Numbered from the stretch's first letter, positions 43,502 to 52,376 are shown. The stretch is 64,000 nt of DNA from Amycolatopsis xylanica (GCF_900107045.1 NZ_FNON01000002.1:124001-188000); one strand, 5' to 3'. A program made the numbers and translations. Notes: generated by a model not told the origin, from the sequence alone.

Positions 43502-46039
43502 TTAGGTCGCGGAGTCCTCTTCGCCCCTCGCGTGGCGTCCTCTTCGGACACCGCCCTGCAGACTACTCATCCGCTCCCGCACCGCGTCTGGGGAAAGTGA
43601 GAGTATCGGCATCGGCTCCGGCGGCCACTGCACGCCCTCCTCACCGGAGGTGCGCGCGATCGGCAGCGCGGGCGAGGTCGCCTCGTTGTCGCCCGCGAAG
43701 TCCACGTCGGACTCCGACGGCCACACTTCTTCCGACGGCCACACGGGATCGTCTTGGGGGGCCGGGCGATCCACCGGGGCCAGTACCGGACGCGACGGCG
43801 GTCCGGCCTGGAACCAGCGCGAAAGCACGTCCTGGTAGGCGGGCATCCGCTCGGTCGGCGCGTCCGCGTCCAGGTGATGCGCCTCCGGCTCCTCCTCGAC
43901 CGGCCAGGACGGCGTGTACTCCTCGACCACCGGCGCGCGGCGCGGCGCTTCGACCACCGTCGGCAGCACCAGGGGCTCCGGCTCGCTGAGCAACGGCGCC
44001 AGCGGGGTGAACGCGGGCGGCTCCTCTTCGGCGACAGGCTGCTCGATGGGGGGCGGCGGCGGAAGTTCCAGTGGCGGCGGCGGTTCCGTGACGAGCTCGG
44101 CGGGCACGAGCACCGTGGCGATCAGGCCGCCGCCTTCGGCAGCGGCGAGCCGGACGTCGATGCTGTGCCGCTTCGCGAGCGTCGCGACGACGTAGAGGCC
44201 CATCCGGCGCGACACCTCGACGTCGACCTCCGGCGGGCTCTCCAGCCGCTTGTTGGCCCGGTCGATCTCCGCCTGCGGCATACCGGCGCCGCGGTCGGCG
44301 ATCTCGATACGCCACGCGCCCGCCGGGGTCAGCGAGCTCGCCACGGTCACGATCGTCTGCTCCGGCGAATACCGCGTCGCGTTCTCCAGCAGCTCCGAAA
44401 CCACGTGCACGAGGTCGTTGACCGTCTCGCCGCGCACCGCGATCTCGGGCGCCGGGTTGAGCTCGATGCGTTGGTAATGCTCGACTTCCGACACCGCGGC
44501 GCCGATGATCTCGTCGGCGACCACGGCGCCGGACGCGACCCGCCCGAGGTCGGTGCCGGACAGCACGAGCAGGTTCTCGCTGTTGCGGCGCATGCGCGTG
44601 GCGAGGTGGTCGAGCTCGAACAGCCCGCCGAGCGTGTCGGGATCCTGCTCGTCGGCCTCCATCCGGTCCAAAACGGACAGTTGCCGCTCGACGAGATCCT
44701 GGCTGCGCCGCGACAGGTTGACGAACATCGAGTTGACGTTCTCGCGCAGCAGCGCTTGCTCACCGGCGAGCCGGACCGCCTCGCCGTGCACCGCGTCGAA
44801 CGCGCGCGCCACCTGGCCGAGCTCCTCGCGGCTGAACACCGGGACCGGCGCGACCTCCAGGCGCCGCAACACGTTCTCCGGCTGCGGCTCCTGCGCGTTG
44901 AGGATGCCTTCGACCACCGCGGGCAGCCGGTGCTCGGCGACCTCCAGCGCGCTGCGCCGCAGCACGCGCAGCGGCCGCAGCAGCGACCTGGCGATGATCA
45001 CCGACAGCACGCCGGCGACCAGCAGCACGGCGAGCACGATCCCGCTGTCGGTGATCGCCGACGTCCGCGCGCCCGCGGCGAGCGAGTCCGTGCGGTTCTG
45101 CATCTGGACGAGCAGCGCCTGCTGGACCTGATGGACCAGGTTGATCGTGTACGTGGACGAGGTGTCCCAGACGTTCGGGTCGAGCCCGCTGAGATCGCCG
45201 TCGCCCTCGGCGCGGGTGAGCGCGGACTGGGCGAGGTTGTTGCCGAGGTCGACCACCAGGCCGATCACCGTGTCGTTGTACATCCGCTGCTGCTCGGGGT
45301 TCGCGAACGTGCGGAAGTCGCGCTGCGCGGAGTCGATCTCGGCCTGCGCGCCGAGCAGCGCGCGGGTGCGCTCGTTGGTCAGCTTGCCCTGGGCGAGCGC
45401 GTCGGCGAGGATCGCGCGCTTGACCGACATCTGATCCTTGGTGCGGGCGAGCGCGTTGCTGGCCAGGCGCAGGCGGGCGAGCTCGGGGTCGGTGATGTCG
45501 GCGGCCGACGCGCCGCTGATGTCGAGGATGCCCGCGATCAGCTCGCTGTAGGCACGCAGCACCGCGTCCGGCGGGTACTGCGAATGCTCGGACGAGTAGC
45601 GCAGCCCGGTCAGCACGTTGAGCCGGTCTTCGGTGAGCCGGAGGCTCTCGGCCGCGTTGGCGGCGAGCCGCGAGCGGCTGTCGACGAGCGTCCGGTCGAA
45701 GGTGCCGATCGCCGTGTCGACGCGCTGGCGCTGATTCTGCAACTCGGCGATGTCACCCTTACGGCTCGCGGCCACATAGCGGACAGTGAGGTCCCGTTCA
45801 CGCTGCAGTTGGTGTATTACTTCCGTAACAGTGTTGTCGATTCGGCCCCGCGCGGCCAATTCCGCGAGCGCCTTCGCGTCGTCGAGATCGGATTTGACGC
45901 GCAGGCCCACCAGCGCGACGACCGCGAGCGCGGGAATCAGCAGCACGACGAACAATTTCGTACGGAGGTGCCAATTTCGAAGGCGCCAGCGGCCACCAGC
46001 AGCGCCGCCCGCTTGGGCGCGCTTTTCGCGACGGCTCAC
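43502..46039 (-). CDS. NIT-domain sensor histidine kinase, second copy, no cvnBCD
   Basis: 845 residues from GTG 46039, which has AAGGA 6 nt upstream; a GTG at 46072 is open but lacks an RBS. TM1 is at about 25-45 (VVLLIPALAVVALVGL), then an extracellular NIT domain (HQLQRERDLTVRYVAAS), TM2 near 345 (GIVLAVLLVAGVLSVIIA), and a HAMP-like linker. The phospho-acceptor-type segment has [12 protein letters not shown]. HATPase_c has ELLENATRYS, IADRGAGMP and GLYVVATLAKRH. The tail is Pro/Glu-rich, ending GVRRGRHARGEE as in the first kinase. Roadblock, DUF742 and GTPase genes are absent. It is divergent from substrate-binding lipoprotein 3. Confidence 0.9.
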   Translation of the reverse strand: MSRREKRAQAGGAAGGRWRLRNWHLRTKLFVVLLIPALAVVALVGLRVKSDLDDAKALAELAARGRIDNTVTEVIHQLQRERDLTVRYVAASRKGDIAELQNQRQRVDTAIGTFDRTLVDSRSRLAANAAESLRLTEDRLNVLTGLRYSSEHSQYPPDAVLRAYSELIAGILDISGASAADITDPELARLRLASNALARTKDQMSVKRAILADALAQGKLTNERTRALLGAQAEIDSAQRDFRTFANPEQQRMYNDTVIGLVVDLGNNLAQSALTRAEGDGDLSGLDPNVWDTSSTYTINLVHQVQQALLVQMQNRTDSLAAGARTSAITDSGIVLAVLLVAGVLSVIIARSLLRPLRVLRRSALEVAEHRLPAVVEGILNAQEPQPENVLRRLEVAPVPVFSREELGQVARAFDAVHGEAVRLAGEQALLRENVNSMFVNLSRRSQDLVERQLSVLDRMEADEQDPDTLGGLFELDHLATRMRRNSENLLVLSGTDLGRVASGAVVADEIIGAAVSEVEHYQRIELNPAPEIAVRGETVNDLVHVVSELLENATRYSPEQTIVTVASSLTPAGAWRIEIADRGAGMPQAEIDRANKRLESPPEVDVEVSRRMGLYVVATLAKRHSIDVRLAAAEGGGLIATVLVPAELVTEPPPPLELPPPPPIEQPVAEEEPPAFTPLAPLLSEPEPLVLPTVVEAPRRAPVVEEYTPSWPVEEEPEAHHLDADAPTERMPAYQDVLSRWFQAGPPSRPVLAPVDRPAPQDDPVWPSEEVWPSESDVDFAGDNEATSPALPIARTSGEEGVQWPPEPMPILSLSPDAVRERMSSLQGGVRRGRHARGEEDSAT

Positions 46040-46103
46040 CTGGCTTCCTTCTTCCGCCGTCGTGTGACGCACTCGGCCGGCTATAGAGGGCTTGACCTCG
46101 AAC

Positions 46104-46117
46104 CTACTCCAGAGTAG
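46104..46117. promoter_or_regulatory. Palindrome CTACTC-CA-GAGTAG in kinase-lipoprotein spacer
   Basis: Perfect 6 bp arms with a CA centre. It overlaps a plausible plus-strand promoter, TTGACC (46092-46097), 17 nt and TAGTTA (46115-46120). Its place between the second kinase and lipoprotein 3 suggests an operator (inference). Confidence 0.42.
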
Positions 46118-46237
46118 TTAAACTCTGAGTGATCCGAAAGCCGCTCATTAGTGGTACGGCCTGCCCGCGATGCTATTGCCAGTGGCGCTTAAGCTCCAGC
46201 ATAAGGAGCATATTCGCTCGGCTGTTGAGGGGTCCGG

Positions 46238-47206
46238 ATGGCGCGAAGGATCGGGATTCCGCTGGTCATCGGCGTACTGGCGATGACTGGCTGCTCGATG
46301 TTCGGCAATGATCGAGGCCCTGCGGCGGTTTCACTCGAAAGAACAACCCTCCGAGTGGGCGTCGGCAACGTTATTGACACTGCGCCACTGCGGCTCGCGG
46401 TTCAGGAAGGCCGTTTCGCCGGCGCCGGGCTTCAAGTCGACCTCGTCGAGCAAGGTCAGGAGAACACCGCGCTCAGCAGGCTCGCGGCGGGCGAGCTCGA
46501 TGTCGCTTTCGCCAGCGATGTCGCATTGTTCCGCGCGGCGGCGAGCGGCACCGCGCTCCAGTTGCAAGGTGAGGCTTACACGGCGGGCCCCAACACCATG
46601 GCGCTGGTGACGTTGCCCTCATCCAAGTATCCCGAACCGGCCGCCAAGAAATCACCGACCATCGCCGTCAACATGCTCGACGATCTCGGTTCACTGGCCG
46701 CCAAATCGACGCTGGGCACCGCGGGAGTGGATCCGAAAAAGATTCACTTCGAACAACGCCCCTTCGATCAAATGGCCGACGCTTTACGCGACGGCGACGT
46801 CGACGCCGCCTGGATGGTCGAGCCGTACATCACCAAGGCGGAGAAGGAACTCGGCGCGCGCATCCTCGCCGACGGCGCCGCGGGCGCCACGCTCGACTTC
46901 CCGGTGTCCGGGTACGCGTCGAGCGGCATGTTCGCCCAAGCCAACCCGAAGACGCTCGCGTTGTTCCGGCTCGTGCTCGGCGAGGCACAGCAGCGTGCCG
47001 ACGATCCGGCGGTCGTGCGCGCGGCGCTGCCGAAGTTCTCCGACATCGACGCCACGACGGCCTCGCTCATCGCGCTGGGGACGTACCCGGCCACCCTCAA
47101 CGGCATCCGGCTCCAGCGGGTCGCCGACCTGATGCACAACGAGAAGCTGATCAGCGACCGGCTCGACGTGATCGCGCTGCTGCCGGGAGGCGACCGGCCA
47201 AAGTAG
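46238..47206 (+). CDS. Orphan SsuA/NMT1-type substrate-binding lipoprotein 3
   Basis: 322 residues from ATG 46238 (RBS GAGGGG). Lipobox LAMTGC. Same fold as lipoproteins 1 and 2: IDTAPLRLAVQEGRF, RLAAGELDVAFASD, GDVDAAWMVEPYIT, and a C-terminal GIRLQRVADLM matching RRLQRVPDLL in the others. No permease or ATPase gene is adjacent. Its only partner is the divergent NIT kinase, so a sensory rather than transport role is possible. Confidence 0.88.
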   Translation: MARRIGIPLVIGVLAMTGCSMFGNDRGPAAVSLERTTLRVGVGNVIDTAPLRLAVQEGRFAGAGLQVDLVEQGQENTALSRLAAGELDVAFASDVALFRAAASGTALQLQGEAYTAGPNTMALVTLPSSKYPEPAAKKSPTIAVNMLDDLGSLAAKSTLGTAGVDPKKIHFEQRPFDQMADALRDGDVDAAWMVEPYITKAEKELGARILADGAAGATLDFPVSGYASSGMFAQANPKTLALFRLVLGEAQQRADDPAVVRAALPKFSDIDATTASLIALGTYPATLNGIRLQRVADLMHNEKLISDRLDVIALLPGGDRPK

Positions 47207-47222
47207 CCCCAGGCACTTCTTG

Positions 47223-47248
47223 CACTTGGTATACTTTTGCTCCAAGTG
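47223..47248 (+). promoter_or_regulatory. Promoter -10 TATACT inside inverted repeat CACTTGG-N12-CCAAGTG
   Basis: Perfect 7 bp arms at 47223-47229 and 47242-47248. TATACT (47230-47235) lies directly between the arms and is a good -10 box, leaving about 20 nt of leader before GTG 47262. A repressor bound here would block transcription, so this looks like an operator-promoter overlap for the FAD monooxygenase. No regulator gene is adjacent. Confidence 0.55.
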
Positions 47249-47261
47249 TGAGGAGTGTGCC

Positions 47262-48629
47262 GTGCGCGAAACAGACGTGGTGGTGGCGGGCGCCGGGCCC
47301 GCCGGATTGATGACAGCGGCCGAGCTGGCTCTGGCGGGGGTCCGCGTGACCGTGCTGGAGAAGCTGCCGTCGACCAGCGAGATGGCCAAGGGCAACGGGG
47401 TGCAGCCCCGCACCTTCGAGGTGTTCGACCTGCGCGGGATCACCATCGGCGGTGACCCGCTGCCCGACGCCGTCGGCCATTTCGGCGGGCTTCCGGTGCC
47501 ACTGGACTACGGCCCATGGCAGACGAAGCACCCGAAGGTCGGGAACGTGCCGCAGAACCGGATCGAGGCCGCGCTCGAAGCCCGCGCGGTCCGCGACGGC
47601 GCGGTCGTGCTGCGCGGGCACGAGGTGACCAGGGTCAGCCAGGACGACGACGGGGTCACGATCGAAGCCGGGGCGACCTTCCGCGCCCGCTACCTGGTCG
47701 CCGCCGACGGCGCGCACAGCACGGTGCGCAAGCTGCTGGGCGTGCCGTTCCCCGGCCGCGCGGGCACGTACGTGGCGACGCTGACCGACATCCGCCTCGC
47801 GGCCATGTCGGACCTGGTGCCGAGGCGGATCGCGCATTTCCGCGAGATCACCAGGCAGGCGAACGGCTACTGGAGCATGCTCACGCCGTTCGCCGAAGGC
47901 CGGTACCGGTTCGTCTTCGGCAAGATCGGCGAACAGTCACAGCGCGACACCCCGGTCACCTTCGACGAGGTGCAGACGGCACTGAAAGCCTTGTACGGCA
48001 ACGAAACCTCACTCGCCGAGGTCTGTGTCGCCTCGCGCTTCAGCGACGCGACCCGGCAGCTCGAGCAGTACCGGCACGGCCGGGTGCTGTTCGCGGGCGA
48101 CGCGGCGCACATCCACCCGCCGCTCGGCGCGCAGGGCCTGAACCTCGGCATCCAGGACGCCTTCAACCTCGGCTGGAAACTCGCCGAAGCGGTGCACGGC
48201 GACCCGTCGCGGCTCGACAGCTATCACGACGAACGCCATCCCGTCGCCGCCCAAGTGCTGCGGCACACCGCGGCGCAACGCGTGTTCACCGCGCCGTCGC
48301 TGAGCGAGGACGTGCTGGCGTTGCGGGAGATCTTCAGCGAGATGTTCCGGCAGCCCGACGCGAACCGGTACCTCACCGGGCTGCTGTCCGGCCTCGACCT
48401 GCGCTACCCGAACGCGCGCCGGATGCCGGACCTCGACCTGGTCACGGCCGAGGGCCCGGTCTCGCTCTCGGCACTGCTGCGCCCCGGCCGCTGGCTGCGC
48501 CTCGACCTCGGCACGCATGACGTGCCGGACGGACCGATCAGGACGGTCCGAGCTAAGACCAGCGGCGAGTACGACGGCGAGCTGCTGCTGATTCGCCCCG
48601 ACGGATACGTGGAGCTCGTGAGTGTTTAG
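47262..48629 (+). CDS. FAD-dependent aromatic monooxygenase, C-terminus truncated
   Basis: 455 residues from GTG 47262 (GAGGAG 6 nt upstream). Class A flavin monooxygenase: dinucleotide motif VVVAGAGPAGLMTAAELA, the second motif LVAADGAHSTVRK and FAD-binding GDAAHIHPPLGAQGLNLGIQD. Such enzymes hydroxylate phenols, polyketides or rifamycins. The stop codon and the last four codons lie inside palindrome copy 5 (LVSV-stop). Family members generally continue about 15-30 residues past the RPDGY region, so the tail appears cut by the palindrome. Enzyme activity may survive. The GC-rich code matches its neighbours. Confidence 0.85.
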   Translation: MRETDVVVAGAGPAGLMTAAELALAGVRVTVLEKLPSTSEMAKGNGVQPRTFEVFDLRGITIGGDPLPDAVGHFGGLPVPLDYGPWQTKHPKVGNVPQNRIEAALEARAVRDGAVVLRGHEVTRVSQDDDGVTIEAGATFRARYLVAADGAHSTVRKLLGVPFPGRAGTYVATLTDIRLAAMSDLVPRRIAHFREITRQANGYWSMLTPFAEGRYRFVFGKIGEQSQRDTPVTFDEVQTALKALYGNETSLAEVCVASRFSDATRQLEQYRHGRVLFAGDAAHIHPPLGAQGLNLGIQDAFNLGWKLAEAVHGDPSRLDSYHDERHPVAAQVLRHTAAQRVFTAPSLSEDVLALREIFSEMFRQPDANRYLTGLLSGLDLRYPNARRMPDLDLVTAEGPVSLSALLRPGRWLRLDLGTHDVPDGPIRTVRAKTSGEYDGELLLIRPDGYVELVSV

Positions 48630-48659
48630 ACCGGTTAGAACCGGCCGGAACACTCACGA
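48616..48659 (+). repeat. Dispersed palindrome copy 5, supplies a stop codon
   Basis: Left arm 48616-48636 and right arm 48639-48659 around AG. Three positions of the left arm (TTTAGACC instead of TTCCGGCC) differ. One of the changes creates the TAG at 48627-48629 that ends the FAD monooxygenase. The intact sequence would place a TAG three codons later in the same frame. Confidence 0.78.
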
Positions 48660-48673
48660 CCACTCACGCCGCG

Positions 48674-49258
48674 CTAGGCGTTGGTGACGGGCGTGAGGCA
48701 GATCGTGCGCTCGTAGGGGCCTTCGTAAACCCGGATGTGGTCGCCTGACGAGCAGAGGTCCGGCTCGACGGAGTAGCGGTGGACGATCACCCTCACCTCG
48801 GCGCCCCTGGCCGCGCAGCTGATCCGCTCGACCGCCGTCTCGCTGTCGGCGTTGCGCACGCAGTCGCCGGTGTCGACGTTGAGCGCCAGGCACAGCGTCG
48901 AGAGCGGTTCGCTGTGGTCGGTGGCCGTCTTCACCTTGAGGAAGTCCCCGGCGGGGCAGCTCGCGCCGGGGAACACCCTCGCCTCCACGCGGTAGATGGC
49001 CTCGTCGCGTGAGCACGAGGTCTTCCGGTAGTCGTAGTCGTGGCCGTCGGTGCCGGACTTGAGCGTCAGGCAGTCGCCGGTCCCGACGGCCGAGGCGACC
49101 GACACGACGCGGAAGAACAGCATCGAGACACCGAAGCTGAGCAGGAACGCGAACACCACGCCGAGCGTGATGCCGATCTTGGCGCCGGTGGCCAGCCGCT
49201 TGATCTCGACCTCCGGCACCGGCGGCGCCGGCGCCATGAATGGTTCGTTCGTGCTCAA
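48674..49258 (-). CDS. Membrane-anchored hypothetical protein with Cys-rich exterior
   Basis: 194 residues: a short cytoplasmic N-terminus rich in Pro, one membrane helix (about 27-52, IGITLGVVFAFLLSFGVSML) and an extracytoplasmic part with eight cysteines (GDCL, TSCS, ASCPAG, TLCL, GDCV, ISCA, DLCSS, TICL), probably forming disulfides. It resembles a widespread group of actinobacterial LppU-like exported proteins. Function unknown. It is divergent from the XPB helicase gene across about 80 nt. Confidence 0.7.
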   Translation of the reverse strand: MSTNEPFMAPAPPVPEVEIKRLATGAKIGITLGVVFAFLLSFGVSMLFFRVVSVASAVGTGDCLTLKSGTDGHDYDYRKTSCSRDEAIYRVEARVFPGASCPAGDFLKVKTATDHSEPLSTLCLALNVDTGDCVRNADSETAVERISCAARGAEVRVIVHRYSVEPDLCSSGDHIRVYEGPYERTICLTPVTNA

Positions 49259-49341
49259 GGTGTCCCCTCCCGATCCCCGGTGTGCTCATCTTCGCACGGG
49301 GCTTTTCCCAGGTGATCGTCGTAGCCACGTATAAAGGACTG

Positions 49342-50988
49342 GTGACCGACGGCCCCTTGATCGTGCAATCAGACAAGACAGTGCTGCTCGAGGTCGACCA
49401 CCCGATGGCGGCGGACGCGCGGACCGCCATCGCGCCGTTCGCCGAGCTGGAGCGGGCGCCCGAGCATGTCCACACCTATCGCGTCACCCCGCTGGCTTTG
49501 TGGAACGCGCGCGCCGCCGGGCACGACGCCGAGCAGGTCGTCGACGCGCTGACCACGTACTCCCGCTTTCCCGTTCCGCAGCCGCTGCTGATCGACGTCG
49601 TCGACACGATGGGCCGGTTCGGCAGGCTGCAGATCGCCAACCACCCGGCGCACGGGCTGGTCATGTCGACCACCGACCGCGCGGTGCTGGAGGAGATCCT
49701 CCGGCACAAGAAGATCAGCCCGATGCTGGGCGCGCGCATCGACCCGGACACGGTCGTGGTGCACCCGTCCGAGCGCGGGCGGCTGAAGCAGGCGCTGCTC
49801 AAGGTCGGCTGGCCCGCCGAGGACTTCGCCGGGTACGTCGACGGCGAGGCGCACCCGATCGCGCTCGACGAGGGCGACTGGAAGCTGCGCGACTACCAGC
49901 GCATGGCCGCGGAGGCGTTCTGGGCCGGTGGCTCCGGTGTCGTCGTGCTGCCTTGTGGCGCGGGCAAGACGCTGGTCGGCGCGGCCGCGATGGCCAAGGC
50001 GCAGGCGACGACGCTGATCCTGGTGACCAACACCGTCGCCGGGCGGCAGTGGAAGCGTGAGCTGATCGCGCGGACGTCGCTCACCGAGGAGGAGATCGGT
50101 GAGTATTCGGGCGAGAAGAAGGAAATCCGCCCGGTCACCATCGCGACGTACCAGGTGATCACCCGCAAGACCAAGGGCGAGTACCGGCACCTCGAGCTGT
50201 TCGACTCGCGAGACTGGGGCCTGGTCGTGTACGACGAGGTGCACCTGCTGCCCGCCCCGGTGTTCCGGATGACCGCGGACCTGCAGTCGCGGCGCCGTCT
50301 CGGGCTGACCGCGACGCTCGTGCGCGAGGACGGGCGCGAAGGCGACGTGTTCTCCCTGATCGGGCCGAAGCGCTACGACGTGCCGTGGCGCGACATCGAG
50401 GCGCAGGGCTGGATCGCGCCTGCCGAGTGCGTCGAGGTCCGCGTGACGCTGACCGACAACGAGCGGCTGCAGTACGCCACGGCCGAGGCCGAGGAGCGGT
50501 ACAAGCTCGCGTCCACGGCGGACACCAAGACCGCGGTCATCAAGTCCATTGTGGAGAAACACAAGGGCGAGCCGACCTTGGTCATCGGCGCCTATCTCGA
50601 CCAGCTGGAGATGCTCGGCGCCGAACTGGACGCGCCGGTGATCCAAGGCGCGACGAAGAACAAGGAGCGCGAGGAGCTGTTCGACGCGTTCCGGCGCGGC
50701 GAGATCAGCACACTCGTGGTGTCCAAGGTGGCCAACTTCTCGATCGACCTGCCGGAGGCCTCGGTCGCGATCCAGATCTCGGGCACGTTCGGCTCACGCC
50801 AGGAGGAGGCGCAGCGGCTCGGCAGGCTGCTGCGGCCCAAGGGCGACGGGCGGCAGGCGCATTTCTACTCGGTCGTCTCGCGGGACACCGTCGACACCGA
50901 ATACGCCGCGCACCGGCAGCGCTTCCTGGCCGAGCAGGGGTACGCGTACCTGATCGTCGACGCCGACGACCTGCTGCGTCCGTTGTAA
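49342..50988 (+). CDS. ercc3: XPB/ERCC3-family DNA helicase
   Basis: 548 residues from GTG 49342 (MTDGPLIVQSDKTVLLEVD), preceded by AAAGGA. An N-terminal damage-recognition domain (about 1-180) is followed by helicase motifs: Walker A PCGAGKT, DEVH box (YDEVHLLPA), motif III GLTATLVREDG, which includes the XPB RED motif, and the C-terminal QRLGRLLRPKG. It is a 3'-5' SF2 helicase of nucleotide excision repair or transcription-associated unwinding. M. tuberculosis XPB is about the same length. Its usual neighbour, the helicase-associated protein, is 22 kb away at 25.3 kb. Confidence 0.95.
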   Translation: MTDGPLIVQSDKTVLLEVDHPMAADARTAIAPFAELERAPEHVHTYRVTPLALWNARAAGHDAEQVVDALTTYSRFPVPQPLLIDVVDTMGRFGRLQIANHPAHGLVMSTTDRAVLEEILRHKKISPMLGARIDPDTVVVHPSERGRLKQALLKVGWPAEDFAGYVDGEAHPIALDEGDWKLRDYQRMAAEAFWAGGSGVVVLPCGAGKTLVGAAAMAKAQATTLILVTNTVAGRQWKRELIARTSLTEEEIGEYSGEKKEIRPVTIATYQVITRKTKGEYRHLELFDSRDWGLVVYDEVHLLPAPVFRMTADLQSRRRLGLTATLVREDGREGDVFSLIGPKRYDVPWRDIEAQGWIAPAECVEVRVTLTDNERLQYATAEAEERYKLASTADTKTAVIKSIVEKHKGEPTLVIGAYLDQLEMLGAELDAPVIQGATKNKEREELFDAFRRGEISTLVVSKVANFSIDLPEASVAIQISGTFGSRQEEAQRLGRLLRPKGDGRQAHFYSVVSRDTVDTEYAAHRQRFLAEQGYAYLIVDADDLLRPL

Positions 50989-51051
50989 GGACGGAACCGC
51001 CGCCGGTTCGCTCCCGTCCCAGTCGGGGAAATGACCTGGATGGGGGCGTAC

Positions 51052-51384
51052 ATGAGCGACGAACGGGCTGATTTCGCAGCAGACCTGACCGAGCTGGAAA
51101 ACGGCATCAAGAACGACATCGAGCCGGCGCTGGAGCATTTCCAGCAGCTGTACAAAGACGTCGAAACGATCTCCGGCCACGACGCGACGAGCCTGCTCGG
51201 CACCGGCGGTCCCGTGCTGATCGGGATGTTCGCGGCGTCGGCGGCCGCCGTGCTGGACGGCCAGCGCGCGGCGGTCGCGTCACTGGAGGGCTTCCGCGAC
51301 GCGCTGAAGGACGTCGTGCGGTCCTATCGCGCGGTCGAGGACGCCACCGGCGAGAACATCAAGGCCGCCGGGGTGATCCGATGA
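51052..51384 (+). CDS. ESX/WXG100-type small helical protein
   Basis: 110 residues from ATG 51052 (earlier ATGs at 51031 and 51040 are possible). Two long amphipathic helices joined by LLGTGG, with the C-terminal helix carrying a YRAVE segment matching the YxxxD/E type VII secretion signal. No canonical WXG is present. Size and shape fit an ESX secretion target or chaperone partner. It overlaps the following gene by 4 nt (ATGA). No ESX core ATPase is in the window. Confidence 0.65.
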   Translation: MSDERADFAADLTELENGIKNDIEPALEHFQQLYKDVETISGHDATSLLGTGGPVLIGMFAASAAAVLDGQRAAVASLEGFRDALKDVVRSYRAVEDATGENIKAAGVIR

Positions 51385-52376
51385 CCGTCGACTTCGACAG
51401 CCTCGACAAATCGTTCCTCGAGGCAGGCGGGCTGGTGCCGTTCCTGGTCCCGTTGGCCGGGTGGGTGGACTTCCTGACGAACAAGCACGACTCGTTCAGC
51501 ATGGAAGGCCAGTCGCAGATGATGCAGGGCCTGCCGATGACCGACGTGCATTTCGACGACTTCTTCCACACCGCGCAGCTGTTGTCAGGGCAGCCGCTCG
51601 ACGAGCTCGGCCAGGTCTACGAGACGCTGGTCAAGAACGCGCGCGGGCTCGACGACGGCATGGAGGACTTCCAGAGCGCCTGCGTCAACATCTTCCGCAA
51701 CTGGCGCGGTGACGCGCAGGCCGCGTGCGCCGCGTACGGCGGCAAGATCATGGACTTCGTCAACGACGAGCGGGAGGCGGCGGCGACGCTCGCGTCCTGC
51801 CTGCTGTCCTACGCGAGCATCATCAAGGCGGCGCGGGCGGACTGGCTCAAGCTCGCGCAGAACTTCGTCGCCGCGCTGGGCCAGAAGCAGGAGAACGACG
51901 AGGCGTCCGGCTGGAAGGTGGTGCTGACCGTGGTCGGCAGCCTGGTCGGCGCGGCGTTCGGCGTGGTGACCGCCGGGGTGGGCCTGGCGGCCAGCGAGGC
52001 CGCGGTCGCGACGGCGATCTCGTACGGCAGCGCGGTGACCGCGGCGGTGGCCGACGGCGTGACCGAAGCCGCCAAGGAGTCACTGGACGGCGAGAAGTAC
52101 CAGGACATCGCGTACAAGTACCTGCGCGCCTGCCGCGAGCTGGAAGAGCGGCTCGTCAACGGCATCAACGACGAGGTGCTCCCCAAGCTCCAGCAGCTCG
52201 GGGAGTCGCGGCCGACGCCGCCGTCCAGCCCGGTCGACGTCGGCAGGTTCGACGAGGACCCCGGCAAGGTGCTGGTGCCGGAGCACACCACGGACGACGT
52301 CGACAAATGGCTGGCCAAGAAGAAGAAAGAGGCGGGCTCACGGCCGCCGTCGAACATCTCGTCGGCGCTCGGCTGA
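51381..52376 (+). CDS. WXG-motif protein, ESX substrate-like
   Basis: 331 residues. The region around residue 108 (NIFRNWRGDAQAACAAYGG) carries WRG, a WXG motif, between helices typical of WXG100/PPE-like proteins. A Gly/Ala-rich hydrophobic stretch at about 180-225 (VVLTVVGSLVGAAFGVVTAGVG) is a glycine zipper that could insert in membranes or form a coiled bundle. The tail is polar. It probably pairs with the small upstream protein for type VII export. Its TGA overlaps the next ATG. Confidence 0.65.
   Translation: MTVDFDSLDKSFLEAGGLVPFLVPLAGWVDFLTNKHDSFSMEGQSQMMQGLPMTDVHFDDFFHTAQLLSGQPLDELGQVYETLVKNARGLDDGMEDFQSACVNIFRNWRGDAQAACAAYGGKIMDFVNDEREAAATLASCLLSYASIIKAARADWLKLAQNFVAALGQKQENDEASGWKVVLTVVGSLVGAAFGVVTAGVGLAASEAAVATAISYGSAVTAAVADGVTEAAKESLDGEKYQDIAYKYLRACRELEERLVNGINDEVLPKLQQLGESRPTPPSSPVDVGRFDEDPGKVLVPEHTTDDVDKWLAKKKKEAGSRPPSNISSALG

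Noticed and set aside
43754..46117. 787-residue open frame on the plus strand
   Set aside because: Antisense shadow of the second NIT kinase; the kinase frame carries all recognisable motifs.
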